64,000 nucleotides of DNA from Zobellia laminariae (GCF_009725995.1 NZ_RCNS01000003.1:434001-498000), one strand, 5' to 3'. Shown: positions 53,819 to 62,728, counted from the stretch's first letter. A program made the numbers and translations. Notes: generated from the sequence alone by a model not told the origin.

Positions 53819-55227
53819 TATTTATCGGCTTTAGGTGTTTTTATTTGAATGTTTTTGAAGCTAACTCTGTCTCCGTGGTCTTGCAATAAGATTTGACCAT
53901 TATCTAACTCACCAAAATTTGGCCACTTAGCATATTTACTCTCAGAAACCAATTTTCTATAGGCATCACTCTTACGGTCATACTCTAATACTTTAGCTCC
54001 GTTAAGGTAATGCTCAACGTGATTTCCTTTAGATATGATGTGTGCTGTGTTCCACTCACCAATTGCTTTTATTGGTTTCTTTGGGTCCGCTTTGATTAAG
54101 TCATAAAGAGAAGAAACCGTTCGGCTACCTTCATGATTTCCTTTTTTAGCATCTGGGTGCTTTGCATCATCTAAAATTTGATACTCCAATCCTATTGAAG
54201 AACCTTCTCCTTTATTGATATTGGTGTCTACGTAATATTTGATTCCGCTATTGGCTCCTTCCGTTAATTTGAAATCGACTTTAATTTCAAAATCACCATA
54301 GTTTTCCGTGGTAACGATATCACCACCTGCTGCAGATTCTTCGCCACCGGAAGACAAAACAGTAAGAATACCATCTTTAATTTCCCAACCTTTATCTGGA
54401 AAGCTTTCTAATTTAGCACCTCTCCAACCTTCTGTAGTAGCACCGTCCCAAAGTAATTCCCAACCTTGATCTTGTTCATTTTTAGTAAGTTTATTTGCCA
54501 TATTAACTGCTGGCAACGGACTCTTTTTTGAGTACTTAGGTAAATCGTCAGTAATGATCTTAATGTTTTTCCAAACGATTTCCGTACCTGGTTTTTTATC
54601 ATCATGTATAGAATGCACCTGCAAACCAATAAATCCGCTTGCCGTTTGGCTATCGATTAAATGAGCCGCTGGCACACCATTAATCCAAGTTTTTAAGGTA
54701 TCACCAATAGCTTCAATACGGTAATGATTCCAATCATTTTGTTTAAAAGCCTGTTTTGCCTTTGTATTGCTATCAGGCAGCGGATGCAACCAACCTCTAC
54801 GGGCTTCATCATAAATACCTGCACTCCACGCACGATCAGATGGATCAATTTCTACTTGATACCCGTGTATTCTTCCATTCATATAATATGGAAAACTATT
54901 ACTACGAATCTGGATACCTGAGTTCATTGATGGATCTACCTTATAATCCAACTCCAAGATAAAATCACCATACATCTTATCAGACGTCATAAAAGAATTT
55001 GGAGTGTTACTTACCGTCGTTCCAACGATTGTATTATCTCTAACTTCATAGATAGCTTCACCTCCTTTTTGGGTCCACCCCGTTAAGGTTTCACCATCAA
55101 AAAGATCTGTCCATGGTAGTGTTTCTTTTTTCTGAGCTTCACAGCTTATAAAAAAGCTTGATGCCATTAACAACATTGCGCTATTGTAGCCAAAGGATTT
55201 TAGTTTACTCGTGTTTAAATACTTCAT
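53818..55227 (-). CDS. Double DUF1080 (3-keto-disaccharide hydrolase-type) lipoprotein
   Basis: A 469-residue lipoprotein from the ATG at 55227 (lipobox SFFISC); the frame extends to 55281. It contains two tandem DUF1080 (LamG-like jelly roll) domains. The first starts at WTDLFDGETLTGWTQKGG with DFILELDYKVDPSMNSGIQIRS; the second starts at GWELLWDGATTEGWRG with DFEIKVDFKLTEGANSGIKYYV. The paired motifs show an internal duplication. DUF1080 proteins include hydrolases of 3-keto-glycosides. It is the first gene of a two-gene operon with MocA, under the promoter at 55310-55337. Confidence 0.9.
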   Translation of the reverse strand: MKYLNTSKLKSFGYNSAMLLMASSFFISCEAQKKETLPWTDLFDGETLTGWTQKGGEAIYEVRDNTIVGTTVSNTPNSFMTSDKMYGDFILELDYKVDPSMNSGIQIRSNSFPYYMNGRIHGYQVEIDPSDRAWSAGIYDEARRGWLHPLPDSNTKAKQAFKQNDWNHYRIEAIGDTLKTWINGVPAAHLIDSQTASGFIGLQVHSIHDDKKPGTEIVWKNIKIITDDLPKYSKKSPLPAVNMANKLTKNEQDQGWELLWDGATTEGWRGAKLESFPDKGWEIKDGILTVLSSGGEESAAGGDIVTTENYGDFEIKVDFKLTEGANSGIKYYVDTNINKGEGSSIGLEYQILDDAKHPDAKKGNHEGSRTVSSLYDLIKADPKKPIKAIGEWNTAHIISKGNHVEHYLNGAKVLEYDRKSDAYRKLVSESKYAKWPNFGELDNGQILLQDHGDRVSFKNIQIKTPKADK

Positions 55228-55309
55228 TTTTAATTGTTCTAAGTTGTTTTGATGTTTATGATTACCTTGAATACAGCCCATTCTCCCTTACTACATTATG
55301 TCTCTAATT

Positions 55310-55337
55310 CAAATATAAATTTGACTTAAGGTGACAA
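55310..55337 (-). promoter_or_regulatory. Bacteroidota-type promoter of the DUF1080 operon
   Basis: On the minus strand TTG, a 17-base spacer and TATATTTG match the TTG / TAnnTTTG consensus. The expected transcript start lies about 75 bases before the ATG at 55227. Confidence 0.55.
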
Positions 55338-55525
55338 GCCCATAAAAATTATTACCCATTTTGCAAAATAACAATTATCAGCGACCACGCTTCGCAACTC
55401 CTATTAGCTGCTTAAAATCAATTATTTGATTAAAAAAATCAACCCTATTTTGCAATAAAAAGTGAGAACTTTATTTTACGAATATAATTTCCCAACCTCA
55501 AATAACCTAGTAAAAAGTCTTAAAA

Positions 55526-55562
55526 TGTGTGCGCACACAGATAACAATCGTGTTCGGACACG
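55526..55562. promoter_or_regulatory. Pair of LacI-type palindromic operators
   Basis: TGTGTGCGCACACA (55526-55539) is a perfect 14-base palindrome. CGTGTTCGGACACG (55549-55562) has one mismatched pair. Both have the central CG of LacI-family sites, and their centres are 23 bases apart, about two helical turns. They share GTGT-x4-ACAC with the site at 48943 by the LacI gene. Confidence 0.6.
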
Positions 55563-55920
55563 AACTAAATACTAAGATTACGATAGAAATACCGCTAATA
55601 ATTAACGATTACGCATTTTAATCACAACGCCATCTGCTCCTTTCGTGATACTTTTCATCCTACTTTGAAGTTTAAATTTTCAAGAAAAATCCTATTTGAG
55701 TTAATATATCTTTTTATCCGTTCCTGCCATTTAGTACGAAAACAATATTTTCGCTCTCAAATTCCCTCTAAAAAAAATTGAAATAGGAAGCTCCAAAAGG
55801 GTGATACTTGACGTATATAAAAAAGTAATTATGTATTTCCTTTAAAATCTAGGCAACTTGCTTTAAGATTTATAAAAGCGAATACATTAATTGATGACCA
55901 ATCAATAACAGAAAACAGAT

Positions 55921-56355
55921 ATGACTCTTAACCTTTATTTAGCGGACGATGATAAAGAAGACCGCGAATTGTTTGTGGAAGCTCTTGATGAAATCAAAAT
56001 CCCTACTAAAATAACTCAGTTTGATAATGGCGTAGATCTTATGGATAACCTATTTTCCACCATAGATTTACCGGATGCTGTTTTCTTAGATTTACACATG
56101 CCGCTTATGAACGGTTTTGAATGTTTAACAGATATTAGGAACTTTTCTAGATTTGACGGCATTAAGGTTATTGTGTACTCCACTTCTTACCTCCAGAGAG
56201 AAGTAAACCAATTGCAAGCAGATGGCGCCAACCAATATATTCAAAAACCTTCTTCTTTTGAGGACCTTAAAATTATGCTGCACAAGAGCTTATTGTCTAT
56301 GGTTCAAAAAGATGATGAACAAGCCAATACTGGCCAATTTGTTATTTTGGTTTAA
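55921..56355 (+). CDS. Single-domain response regulator (Rcp1-like)
   Basis: A 144-residue receiver without an output domain: acidic residues D9-D11, phospho-acceptor D57 in AVFLDLHMPLMNGFE, switch Ser/Thr in VYSTSYL, and Lys in YIQKPSSFED. This is the Rcp1-like group, which often partners with PAS/phytochrome kinases through phosphotransfer. No kinase is adjacent, so it is an orphan. It is 150 bases upstream of the YSC84 gene, on the same strand. Confidence 0.92.
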   Translation: MTLNLYLADDDKEDRELFVEALDEIKIPTKITQFDNGVDLMDNLFSTIDLPDAVFLDLHMPLMNGFECLTDIRNFSRFDGIKVIVYSTSYLQREVNQLQADGANQYIQKPSSFEDLKIMLHKSLLSMVQKDDEQANTGQFVILV

Positions 56356-56482
56356 TTGAATTTTCACCCTATTATTCAACAGGATTACATTGACTTTAAT
56401 CCTATTAATTTTAGCTCAAAAACTCCTTTTTTTTGCATCATAATTATAATTTTTAGCGCTAATCCCAGGTATAATAACCCTG

Positions 56483-56490
56483 TACTTTTG
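56483..56490 (+). promoter_or_regulatory. Candidate -7 box TACTTTTG upstream of the YSC84 gene
   Basis: It matches TAnnTTTG, 35 bases upstream of the chosen ATG at 56526. No convincing -33 TTG was seen. Confidence 0.4.
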
Positions 56491-56525
56491 TATCAGAATT
56501 AATGTTTAATTTAAATAATATTGAT

Positions 56526-57074
56526 ATGAAAATGACAAAATCGATTTTAATAGCTGCTACATTCCTTTTTACTTTAGGAGCATCCGCACAAGATAAAGAT
56601 GATCAAAGGGTAATGGCAGATGCCGAGAACGCAAAAGCTAAACTACAACAGTCAAACAAAGGCCTAGACATGTTTTTTGACAATGCTTCTGGCTATGTAA
56701 TTTTCCCTAATGTTGGTGAAGGTGGACTAATTGTAGGTGGTGCTTCCGGTAATGGCGTACTGTATGAAAACGGAAAAGCAGTTGGTATGGCCGATTTAAA
56801 AAAATTGGATATAGGCCTACAAGCTGGTGGGCAAGCCTTAACTGAAGTTATTTTCTTTGAAACCGAAGATGCTTTAGAAAGATTTAAGCAAGATAAATTT
56901 GAATTTTCTGCCGAGGCTACTGCTGTAGTATTGAAAAAAGGAGTTGCTGCCAATGCAAGTTATGACGACGGTGTTGTGGTATTTGCCAAGCCAAAAAAAG
57001 GATTGATGGCTGACCTTTCTGTAGGTGGACAAAAATTCAACTATACTGATATGAAGAATATTACAAAGAAATAA
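56526..57074 (+). CDS. YSC84/SYLF-domain lipid-binding protein, exported
   Basis: A 182-residue protein from the ATG at 56526 (the frame is open to 56502). A signal peptide ends near ASAQ (residue 22). The SYLF/YSC84 domain covers the rest: FDNASGYVIFPNVGEGGLIVGGASGNGVLYENG, VIFFETEDALERFKQDKFEFSAEATAVV, VVFAKPKKGLMADLSVGGQKFNY. Family members bind phosphoinositide-like lipids or act as envelope stress proteins in bacteria. It has its own promoter-like box and terminator. Confidence 0.9.
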   Translation: MKMTKSILIAATFLFTLGASAQDKDDQRVMADAENAKAKLQQSNKGLDMFFDNASGYVIFPNVGEGGLIVGGASGNGVLYENGKAVGMADLKKLDIGLQAGGQALTEVIFFETEDALERFKQDKFEFSAEATAVVLKKGVAANASYDDGVVVFAKPKKGLMADLSVGGQKFNYTDMKNITKK

Positions 57075-57091
57075 TATTTTATTTCTTAATG

Positions 57092-57121
57092 AAAAAGCCG
57101 GTCTAACGACCGGCTTTTTTT
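57092..57121 (+). terminator. Terminator after the YSC84 gene
   Basis: AAAAAGCCGGTC/GACCGGCTTTTTT with a 4-base loop, about 18 bases past the stop. Confidence 0.92.
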
Positions 57122-57183
57122 ATGCCAAATTTTAAACTTATCATCTACAGATCCACAATAGGAAGCTGCAATAAGAATCCCAA

Positions 57184-57579
57184 TTAGCAAAGGTGTTGGG
57201 TAATAATATCTGTCAACTGCTTTTTCATGGCGCTATAAGACCTAGACTTGGTAACGAACATATTGGCTCCTAAATCCAAACAACGTACGTGGTCTTTGGG
57301 ATTGCTTGTAGTTGAATACATAATTACCGGGATTTCTAAAAAAAGCGTATTTTTTCTAATTCTGGTCAAACAATCTACACCACTAACTACAGGCATATTC
57401 AAATCTAAAAATATGAGTTTTGGCAGAATGGACAACTCGGTGGTCATACGTTTCAAAAAAGACGGTCCGTTTTCATAGCACTCCAGAGGCAACATCGGAA
57501 AAAGCTCTTCCATGGCTTCCTGAAACAACATGCGGTCGTCCTCATCATCATCAATATAAATAAGTGGTCCGGTATTCAT
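57184..57579 (-). CDS. Single-domain response regulator (Rcp1-like)
   Basis: A 131-residue receiver from the ATG at 57579 (MNTGPLIYIDDDEDD); the frame extends to 57663 without family similarity. It has acidic residues D10-D12, phospho-acceptor D59 in LIFLDLNMPVVSGVD, a switch Ser in MYSTTSNP and Lys in FVTKSRSYSAM, where the usual K-P is K-S. It is the second orphan receiver within 2 kb and is convergent with the YSC84 gene. The output partner is unknown. Confidence 0.9.
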   Translation of the reverse strand: MNTGPLIYIDDDEDDRMLFQEAMEELFPMLPLECYENGPSFLKRMTTELSILPKLIFLDLNMPVVSGVDCLTRIRKNTLFLEIPVIMYSTTSNPKDHVRCLDLGANMFVTKSRSYSAMKKQLTDIITQHLC

Positions 57580-58038
57580 AATTAGCTCATTATCAACATA
57601 CCCTATTAGAGTTATATGTCTATTTAAGGGAGGCCAAAGATACCCTCCAAATTTTCTCAACAATCACCAAACTAGATTATTAGCAAATATTTATCGTTCT
57701 CGTAATATTATTGGTAATTCTTAATCAAAAAGCAGTATCAAGGCCCTAAAACGTCTATCCAGGTCGTTATTCTACTTATTCCTCAATACCCAATAATTTT
57801 AAGTTGTAAGTATTGCCTTCAAATTACTAAAGATTTATTCATAACCACCTCTTTTTTTAACTTTCATGTAGAAAAATAAATATAAAATGACAAATACCTC
57901 AATCAGGTATTTATAGGGTTAATATTTAGCGGATTAGGGTTATTTATAAGCCTTCCTTTTTTACCTACTAATTCCGTTTCAATGTATTTTTGATAAGACA
58001 CTTATGAGCTCCTTTTGCTTATAAAAAACACAGATATT
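57580..58038. other. Divergent intergenic region upstream of the GH13 gene
   Basis: No gene is supported. It contains an inverted repeat AAATACCT/AGGTATTT (57892-57912) with a 5-base centre and a TAnnTTTG match, TATTTTTG, at 57985-57992, which would give a transcript start about 40 bases before the GH13 ATG. Confidence 0.5.
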
Positions 58039-59835
58039 ATGGAAACTATTTTAAATAAAAGTGCGGGTATGGGAGCCATCTTAACAGATGATGCGTCTAC
58101 TACCTTTAGAGTTTGGGCTCCCAATGCCGATAAAGTTTTTGTCATTGGCGATTTTAACGATTGGAAAAAAGACGAGTTTGAACTAGAACTAGAGGACAAT
58201 GGCTATTGGGCCGGCGTTACCGAAAAATGTAAAGAGGGAGACGAATACAAATTCCTGATCATAAACGGTAAGAACGAATACGAACGTAACGACCCCTATG
58301 CCGTAGAGGTTACCAATAGTAATGGGAATTCTATTGCCAGAAAGCTAGATTTTGATTGGGAGGGAGACGATTTTAAAATTCCAAATTGGAACGAGCTGGT
58401 TATCTACGAGCTACATGTGGGTACTTTTAACCGTAAAAAACCGGATCAGGTAGGTACGTTTGAAGATGTTATTGAGAAACTACCTTATCTAAAAAAACTG
58501 GGCATTAACTGTATAGAATTACTTCCGGTAGCAGAATTTGCAGGTGGAATTTCTTGGGGCTATAACCCAGCGCATCCTTTTGCTATTGAACAAGATTACG
58601 GCGGGCCGGATGGATTTGCAAAATTGGTAAAAGAGGCCCATAAACAAGGTATTGCTGTAATTATGGACGTGGTTTACAACCATTTTGGACCTTCGGATAT
58701 AGCGCTTTGGCAATTTGATGGTTGGAGCGAAAACGATAAAGGCGGTATCTATTTTTATAACGATTACCGTTCGGAAACCCCATGGGGAGATACACGACCT
58801 GATTATGGACGAACCGAAGTAAGGAAATACATTGCGGACAATGCTATCTTCTGGATAGAACAATACCGTTGTGATGGTCTTCGTATGGATGCCACTTCAT
58901 ATATTAGATTTGAAGGTGGTGGTTTGGGAATTGATACGGAAATAAACGAAGGGAATATCCTTATGCGTGATATTAACATGCAAATTCAATCTAAATACCC
59001 ACATGTATTGACCATTGCCGAAGATTTAAAAGGTGATGATAAAGTAACGGATGATGCCGACTATGGTGGTCTGGGCTACGGCTCTCAGTGGGATATGAAT
59101 TTTGTTCATCCCGTTCGTGAGGTGCTTACCATGATCAATGACTCAGATAGAGACCTTCAACAAATTGTGAACGCCCTTACCTACAGCTATAGTGGTGATG
59201 CTTTTAGAAGAATCGTTTATACGGAATCTCATGATGAAGTTGCCAATGGTAAAGCACGAGTTCCTGAAGAAATTCAGCCGGGAGATGCAGAAAGTCCGTT
59301 TGCTAAAAAACGCGCTATTTTGGGTATTGTTCTTACCCTAACCGCTCCAGGAATTCCTATGCTTTTTCAAGGTCAGGAATTTATTGAAGATGAATATTTT
59401 CAGGATACGGAAGCTTTGGATTGGGGAAAACTAGATAAGCTAAAGGGCATCAAAAAACTATCTACAGACCTCATTGCACTTAGAACCGGAAAAGCAGAAC
59501 GCACCAACGGACTGCGAGGGCAACAGGTAGAAATTGTTCACTTTAACCAAGACACCAAAATCCTTGCCTATGTACGTAGTACGGACGGTGATGATAATGA
59601 ACCTGTTCTAGTTGTTCTAAACTTTGGGAACAAACCTTTTGAAGAATACGGAATTGGCGTTGCCCAAGATGCGGAATGGAAATTACGTTTCAATAGCACT
59701 TGGAAAGGCTATGATGAAGATTTCTCCGAACTAGCCGTAGAAGGCATGGAAAAAGTGGAAGAACCAACGGACGAAAAACCATTCACTGGTCAAATTACCA
59801 TTCCTGCTTACGCAGCGCTCATTTATACAAAATAA
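58039..59835 (+). CDS. GH13 alpha-amylase-family enzyme (branching enzyme/TreZ-like)
   Basis: A 598-residue enzyme from the ATG at 58039. The N-terminal CBM48-like domain (about 10-95; FRVWAPNADKVFVIGDFNDW) precedes the TIM barrel. GH13 residues are intact: D284 in GLRMDATSYI (nucleophile), E328 in TIAEDLK (acid/base) and D399 in TESHDEVANG (transition-state stabiliser). WGYNPAHPFAIEQDYGGPDGF and MDVVYNHFGPSD resemble both glycogen branching enzymes and malto-oligosyltrehalose trehalohydrolase. No signal peptide is present, so it acts on cytoplasmic alpha-glucan. Branching of glycogen is the more likely role, but no other glycogen gene is nearby to confirm it. Confidence 0.9.
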   Translation: METILNKSAGMGAILTDDASTTFRVWAPNADKVFVIGDFNDWKKDEFELELEDNGYWAGVTEKCKEGDEYKFLIINGKNEYERNDPYAVEVTNSNGNSIARKLDFDWEGDDFKIPNWNELVIYELHVGTFNRKKPDQVGTFEDVIEKLPYLKKLGINCIELLPVAEFAGGISWGYNPAHPFAIEQDYGGPDGFAKLVKEAHKQGIAVIMDVVYNHFGPSDIALWQFDGWSENDKGGIYFYNDYRSETPWGDTRPDYGRTEVRKYIADNAIFWIEQYRCDGLRMDATSYIRFEGGGLGIDTEINEGNILMRDINMQIQSKYPHVLTIAEDLKGDDKVTDDADYGGLGYGSQWDMNFVHPVREVLTMINDSDRDLQQIVNALTYSYSGDAFRRIVYTESHDEVANGKARVPEEIQPGDAESPFAKKRAILGIVLTLTAPGIPMLFQGQEFIEDEYFQDTEALDWGKLDKLKGIKKLSTDLIALRTGKAERTNGLRGQQVEIVHFNQDTKILAYVRSTDGDDNEPVLVVLNFGNKPFEEYGIGVAQDAEWKLRFNSTWKGYDEDFSELAVEGMEKVEEPTDEKPFTGQITIPAYAALIYTK

Positions 59836-60136
59836 GCACAAGTCCGGTTTACGGAAGTATATAGAACTGCCCCATGGCGCAAGTATATTTTACTTGGAGT
59901 TATGGGGCAGTTTTTTGATGTCTTAACGTGTTTGGTTGCCTCCTACTCCACTTGAAAACCCATTGCAATGGAATCCATCAAAAAAGAAACGGATAGCGGC
60001 TATCCTCCTCAAAACAGCCCTTTATCTTCGTGGTAAGTTAAACCTGTATTCAAAAAGCACTTCACTTGAAAAGTTCAAGAATGAGGTTCAAAATGCCCTT
60101 TTTGGGCCCTGAATACACTAAAAAAGAGAAGAAAAC
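59836..60136. other. Intergenic region between GH13 and the small membrane protein
   Basis: It holds the terminator at 59866-59916. The remaining 220 bases show no gene, promoter box or repeat that I can support. Confidence 0.5.
59866..59916 (+). terminator. Terminator after the GH13 gene
   Basis: A perfect 10-base stem ACTGCCCCAT/ATGGGGCAGT with a 26-base loop, followed by TTTTTT, 30 bases past the stop. Confidence 0.8.
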
Positions 60137-60298
60137 ATGAAATATCTAATATATAGTATCATAATAGTGTTGATTATTGGATGGATTTTAGGATTTTTGG
60201 TCTTTCAGATTTTAGGAGGCCTAATTCACCTATTATTGGTACTGGCCGTACTCCTAATTGTCTATAACTGGTTTACAGAACGGAAAAAGAACATATAA
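60137..60298 (+). CDS. lmo0937-family small membrane protein
   Basis: A 53-residue protein read directly from the sequence: an N-terminal helix (SIIIVLIIGWILGFLVF), the GGLIHLLLVLAVLLIV helix and a charged end (ERKKN). This two-helix pattern with G-W-hydrophobic-G and GGLIH-LLV is the signature of the lmo0937/DUF5670 family, widespread in stress-type regions and without known function. It lies 19 bases upstream of the DUF808 gene and is probably in the same transcript. Confidence 0.8.
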   Translation: MKYLIYSIIIVLIIGWILGFLVFQILGGLIHLLLVLAVLLIVYNWFTERKKNI

Positions 60299-60317
60299 TT
60301 AAAAGCACCCTTTTAGC

Positions 60318-61196
60318 ATGGCCTCAGGATTTTTTGCGTTACTAGATGATATTGCCACACTTATGGATGACGTTGCCGCCATGAGTAAAATTACCGCCAA
60401 GAAAACAGCCGGTATTCTAGGAGATGATTTGGCGGTAAATGCGGAGAAAGCCTCCGGTTTTATGTCCGATCGTGAGATTCCTGTGCTTTGGGCCATCTCT
60501 AAAGGTTCCATGATCAATAAGATTATTATTCTGCCTATTGCCTTTCTGCTAAGTTACCTGTTGCCCTCCGCCATTATTGTAGCCTTGGTTTTAGGTGGAC
60601 TCTATTTGGCATATGAAGGGGCCGAAAAAATCTACGAGATTTTTGTACCGCACCATGATGCCGCACACGAAACCTTGCACTCAGATATGTCCGAAGCCGA
60701 CATTCTTGCTTTGGAAAAAGTACGTGTAAAAGCAGCCATTGTAACAGATTTTATTCTCTCCGTAGAGATTGTTATCATAGCCTTGGGTTCCGTTGCAGAT
60801 GAGCCGTTAAATATTCAAATACCCGTAGTTTCGCTAATTGCTCTAATTGCCACCGTTGGTGTGTATGGTATTGTAGCCATGATTGTGCGTATGGATGAAT
60901 TTGGCCTTAAACTCATTAACCTTAATGAGCAGGATAATAGCTTTTCTGATTATGTGGGCAGGTTCTTGGTGGGTGCCTTACCATGGGTTATAAAAAGTCT
61001 GTCCGTTATTGGTACTATTGCGCTCCTATTGGTTGCCGGTGGTATTTTTGTACACAACATTCATTTCTTCCATGACCTTTTACCACAACTTCCGGACATT
61101 GTTAAAGAATTTCTAGTAGGTCTGGGTGTAGGTTTGGTAGTCTTGGCTGGCGTTAAATTGGTAATGAAGGTTATTAGCCTTTTTAAGAAGAAGTAA
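60318..61196 (+). CDS. DUF808 (YedI-like) inner membrane protein
   Basis: A 292-residue membrane protein. The N-terminus MASGFFALLDDIATLMDDVA, followed by KKTAGILGDDLAVNAEKASGF, is diagnostic of the DUF808 family. Hydrophobic helices occur near 75-100, 145-165, 170-195, 225-250 and 265-285, giving about six membrane segments. Function is unknown. It is 19 bases downstream of the lmo0937-type gene. Confidence 0.92.
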   Translation: MASGFFALLDDIATLMDDVAAMSKITAKKTAGILGDDLAVNAEKASGFMSDREIPVLWAISKGSMINKIIILPIAFLLSYLLPSAIIVALVLGGLYLAYEGAEKIYEIFVPHHDAAHETLHSDMSEADILALEKVRVKAAIVTDFILSVEIVIIALGSVADEPLNIQIPVVSLIALIATVGVYGIVAMIVRMDEFGLKLINLNEQDNSFSDYVGRFLVGALPWVIKSLSVIGTIALLLVAGGIFVHNIHFFHDLLPQLPDIVKEFLVGLGVGLVVLAGVKLVMKVISLFKKK

Positions 61197-61618
61197 CCGC
61201 ACTACCCAACTGGGAATTGTTTCTTAATTTTTATTTTTGCTTTCCAGCAGATGTTTTTATGGGCTGTAAGCCGATGATGTTTGTTGCCGAATACGCTAGA
61301 GGTGATTTTCATTTTAGGTCGAAGCTTTCTTCCAGATTTCTAACTCCAGATTTTTTTTTAAATAAACTTTCCTCCAAAATTGACGTATGACACCCCTACG
61401 TCGATAAATTCCTACACTTTAACGAATAGTGTTCCTCTTACACTATACTTACAGATTTCTGTAATCGTATTTTGATTAGTATTGTGATCTTTATAGATAC
61501 ATCTAAAAGGTAAAGAAAACTGCATAAAACAACCAGTGTCTTTTTACCGCTAGATTAGAGATATAAAGCAACTAGTTGCTTTATATAATTGTTATAGACA
61601 ATTAAACAAAAAACAGCT
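61197..61618. other. Intergenic border of the accessory tail
   Basis: No gene is supported in these 422 bases. Two weaker dyads are GACGTA/TACGTC (61382-61402) and TTACAGA/TCTGTAA (61449-61464, 2-base centre). The 26-base palindrome at 61561 and a second dyad at 61586 lie just before the DUF3800 start. Confidence 0.6.
61561..61586. repeat. Perfect 26-base palindrome
   Basis: Arm ATATAAAGCAACT is followed at once by its exact reverse complement, with no spacer. It lies 33 bases before the DUF3800 ATG. It is immediately followed by a second dyad, TAATTGT-TATAG-ACAATTA (61586-61604). The absence of a loop favours a dimeric-protein site over a terminator. Confidence 0.85.
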
Positions 61619-62722
61619 ATGAAAGAAGAAGATATAGATGATAATGAACAAACAGATTCTTCTGACAGCAATGTTGATGAAAAAATCGAAAAAGAAAAGA
61701 GGGAATTACTAAATAAAGTCTTAAGCGGAAATCTCAATACCAAACGTGATAAAGTAGGTTTTATTCTTAACAATAATACATCAGCTAGAAATTCAGATAT
61801 TGAATTAGCTTGGAGTTATTGGAAAACATTTGAAAACGACTTATTTAATGGAATTTCTATTACAAAAGAGGAACTTAAAAAATTAACCTCTATAAATTCT
61901 TTAACTCGTTCTAGAGCAAGAATTCAAAATGAATACAAACTATTTCAAGCTGACCATGCCGTAAAAAAACATCGAGGAGTACTAGCTAATGAAATGAAAA
62001 ACTTAGCAGTAGAAGAAAAACCTGAAGGGTTAGAAACATACTCTTTGTACATAGATGAAACAGGTAAAACTCAAAATTATTTATCCGTAGGAAGTTTATG
62101 GGTCGTAGATGGATTTAAAGCCTACCTAGCTTATAATGAAATAAAAAAATGGAAAGACAAAAACAAAATTAAATATGAATTTCACTTTTCCGAATTAAGT
62201 AAAAATAAACTAGAAAAATACAAAGAATTCTTTTTAACTTTTTTAAAGCTAAATCCTACTGTTGGATTTAAGGTTATAGTACTAAACAAAAAGGGAATAA
62301 CAAATATAAACTCTGCAATAACTGATTTAACTTTCCACATAATTCATAAGGGTATTAATCATGAAAATAGCACAGGCAGAGCTCCTTTACCAAGATTACT
62401 ACAAGTATGGATTGATGACGATCAAAAAGGTAGCGACCAATTAAAAATAGAAAATTTAAAGGAGAGAATAACAGGTCAATCAATATCAGATTTATATCTT
62501 GGAGAATTTCATGCGGTAGATTCTAAAGAAAATTTTGGTATTCAGATTGTAGATATTTTTACGGCATCTATTAATAGAAAAATCCATAATACAGGAGGTA
62601 GTACAAACCATAAAGACGAATTAGCAGATTTTGTTTTAGAACTTCTTAAATTTGATTTAAACAGTATTAACCTAGAAAACAATGAGACGGACAAATCAAT
62701 TGTTTTTAACTTGAATTATTAA
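61619..62722 (+). CDS. DUF3800-domain protein (RNase H-like fold)
   Basis: A 367-residue protein. Residues 1-135 are an acidic then helical, coiled-coil-rich N-terminal extension not typical of the family. From about 140 the DUF3800 domain begins with YSLYIDETGKTQNYLSVGSLWV, carrying the Asp-Glu pair D146-E147, and continues through IKYEFHFSELSKNKLEKYKEF and LLQVWIDDD to FGIQIVDIFTASINRKIH with an Asp near the C-terminus, consistent with an RNase H-like acidic active site. DUF3800 genes are frequent in mobile and defence contexts. It is flanked by TGTTATAGACA-type ends in inverted orientation, as though moved as a unit. AT-rich codon use separates it from its left neighbours. Confidence 0.82.
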   Translation: MKEEDIDDNEQTDSSDSNVDEKIEKEKRELLNKVLSGNLNTKRDKVGFILNNNTSARNSDIELAWSYWKTFENDLFNGISITKEELKKLTSINSLTRSRARIQNEYKLFQADHAVKKHRGVLANEMKNLAVEEKPEGLETYSLYIDETGKTQNYLSVGSLWVVDGFKAYLAYNEIKKWKDKNKIKYEFHFSELSKNKLEKYKEFFLTFLKLNPTVGFKVIVLNKKGITNINSAITDLTFHIIHKGINHENSTGRAPLPRLLQVWIDDDQKGSDQLKIENLKERITGQSISDLYLGEFHAVDSKENFGIQIVDIFTASINRKIHNTGGSTNHKDELADFVLELLKFDLNSINLENNETDKSIVFNLNY

Positions 62723-62728
62723 TAAAAC

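Larger units (their letters stand above)
55228..55920. other. Intergenic control region of the DUF1080 operon and a response regulator
   Basis: No gene is supported here. It contains the promoter at 55310-55337 and two LacI-type palindromes. The right half, towards the response regulator start at 55921, shows nothing I can name. Confidence 0.6.

Noticed and set aside
55526..55562. Rho-independent terminator
   Set aside because: The palindromes have no loop and no T run and lie far from any stop codon; they fit an operator better.
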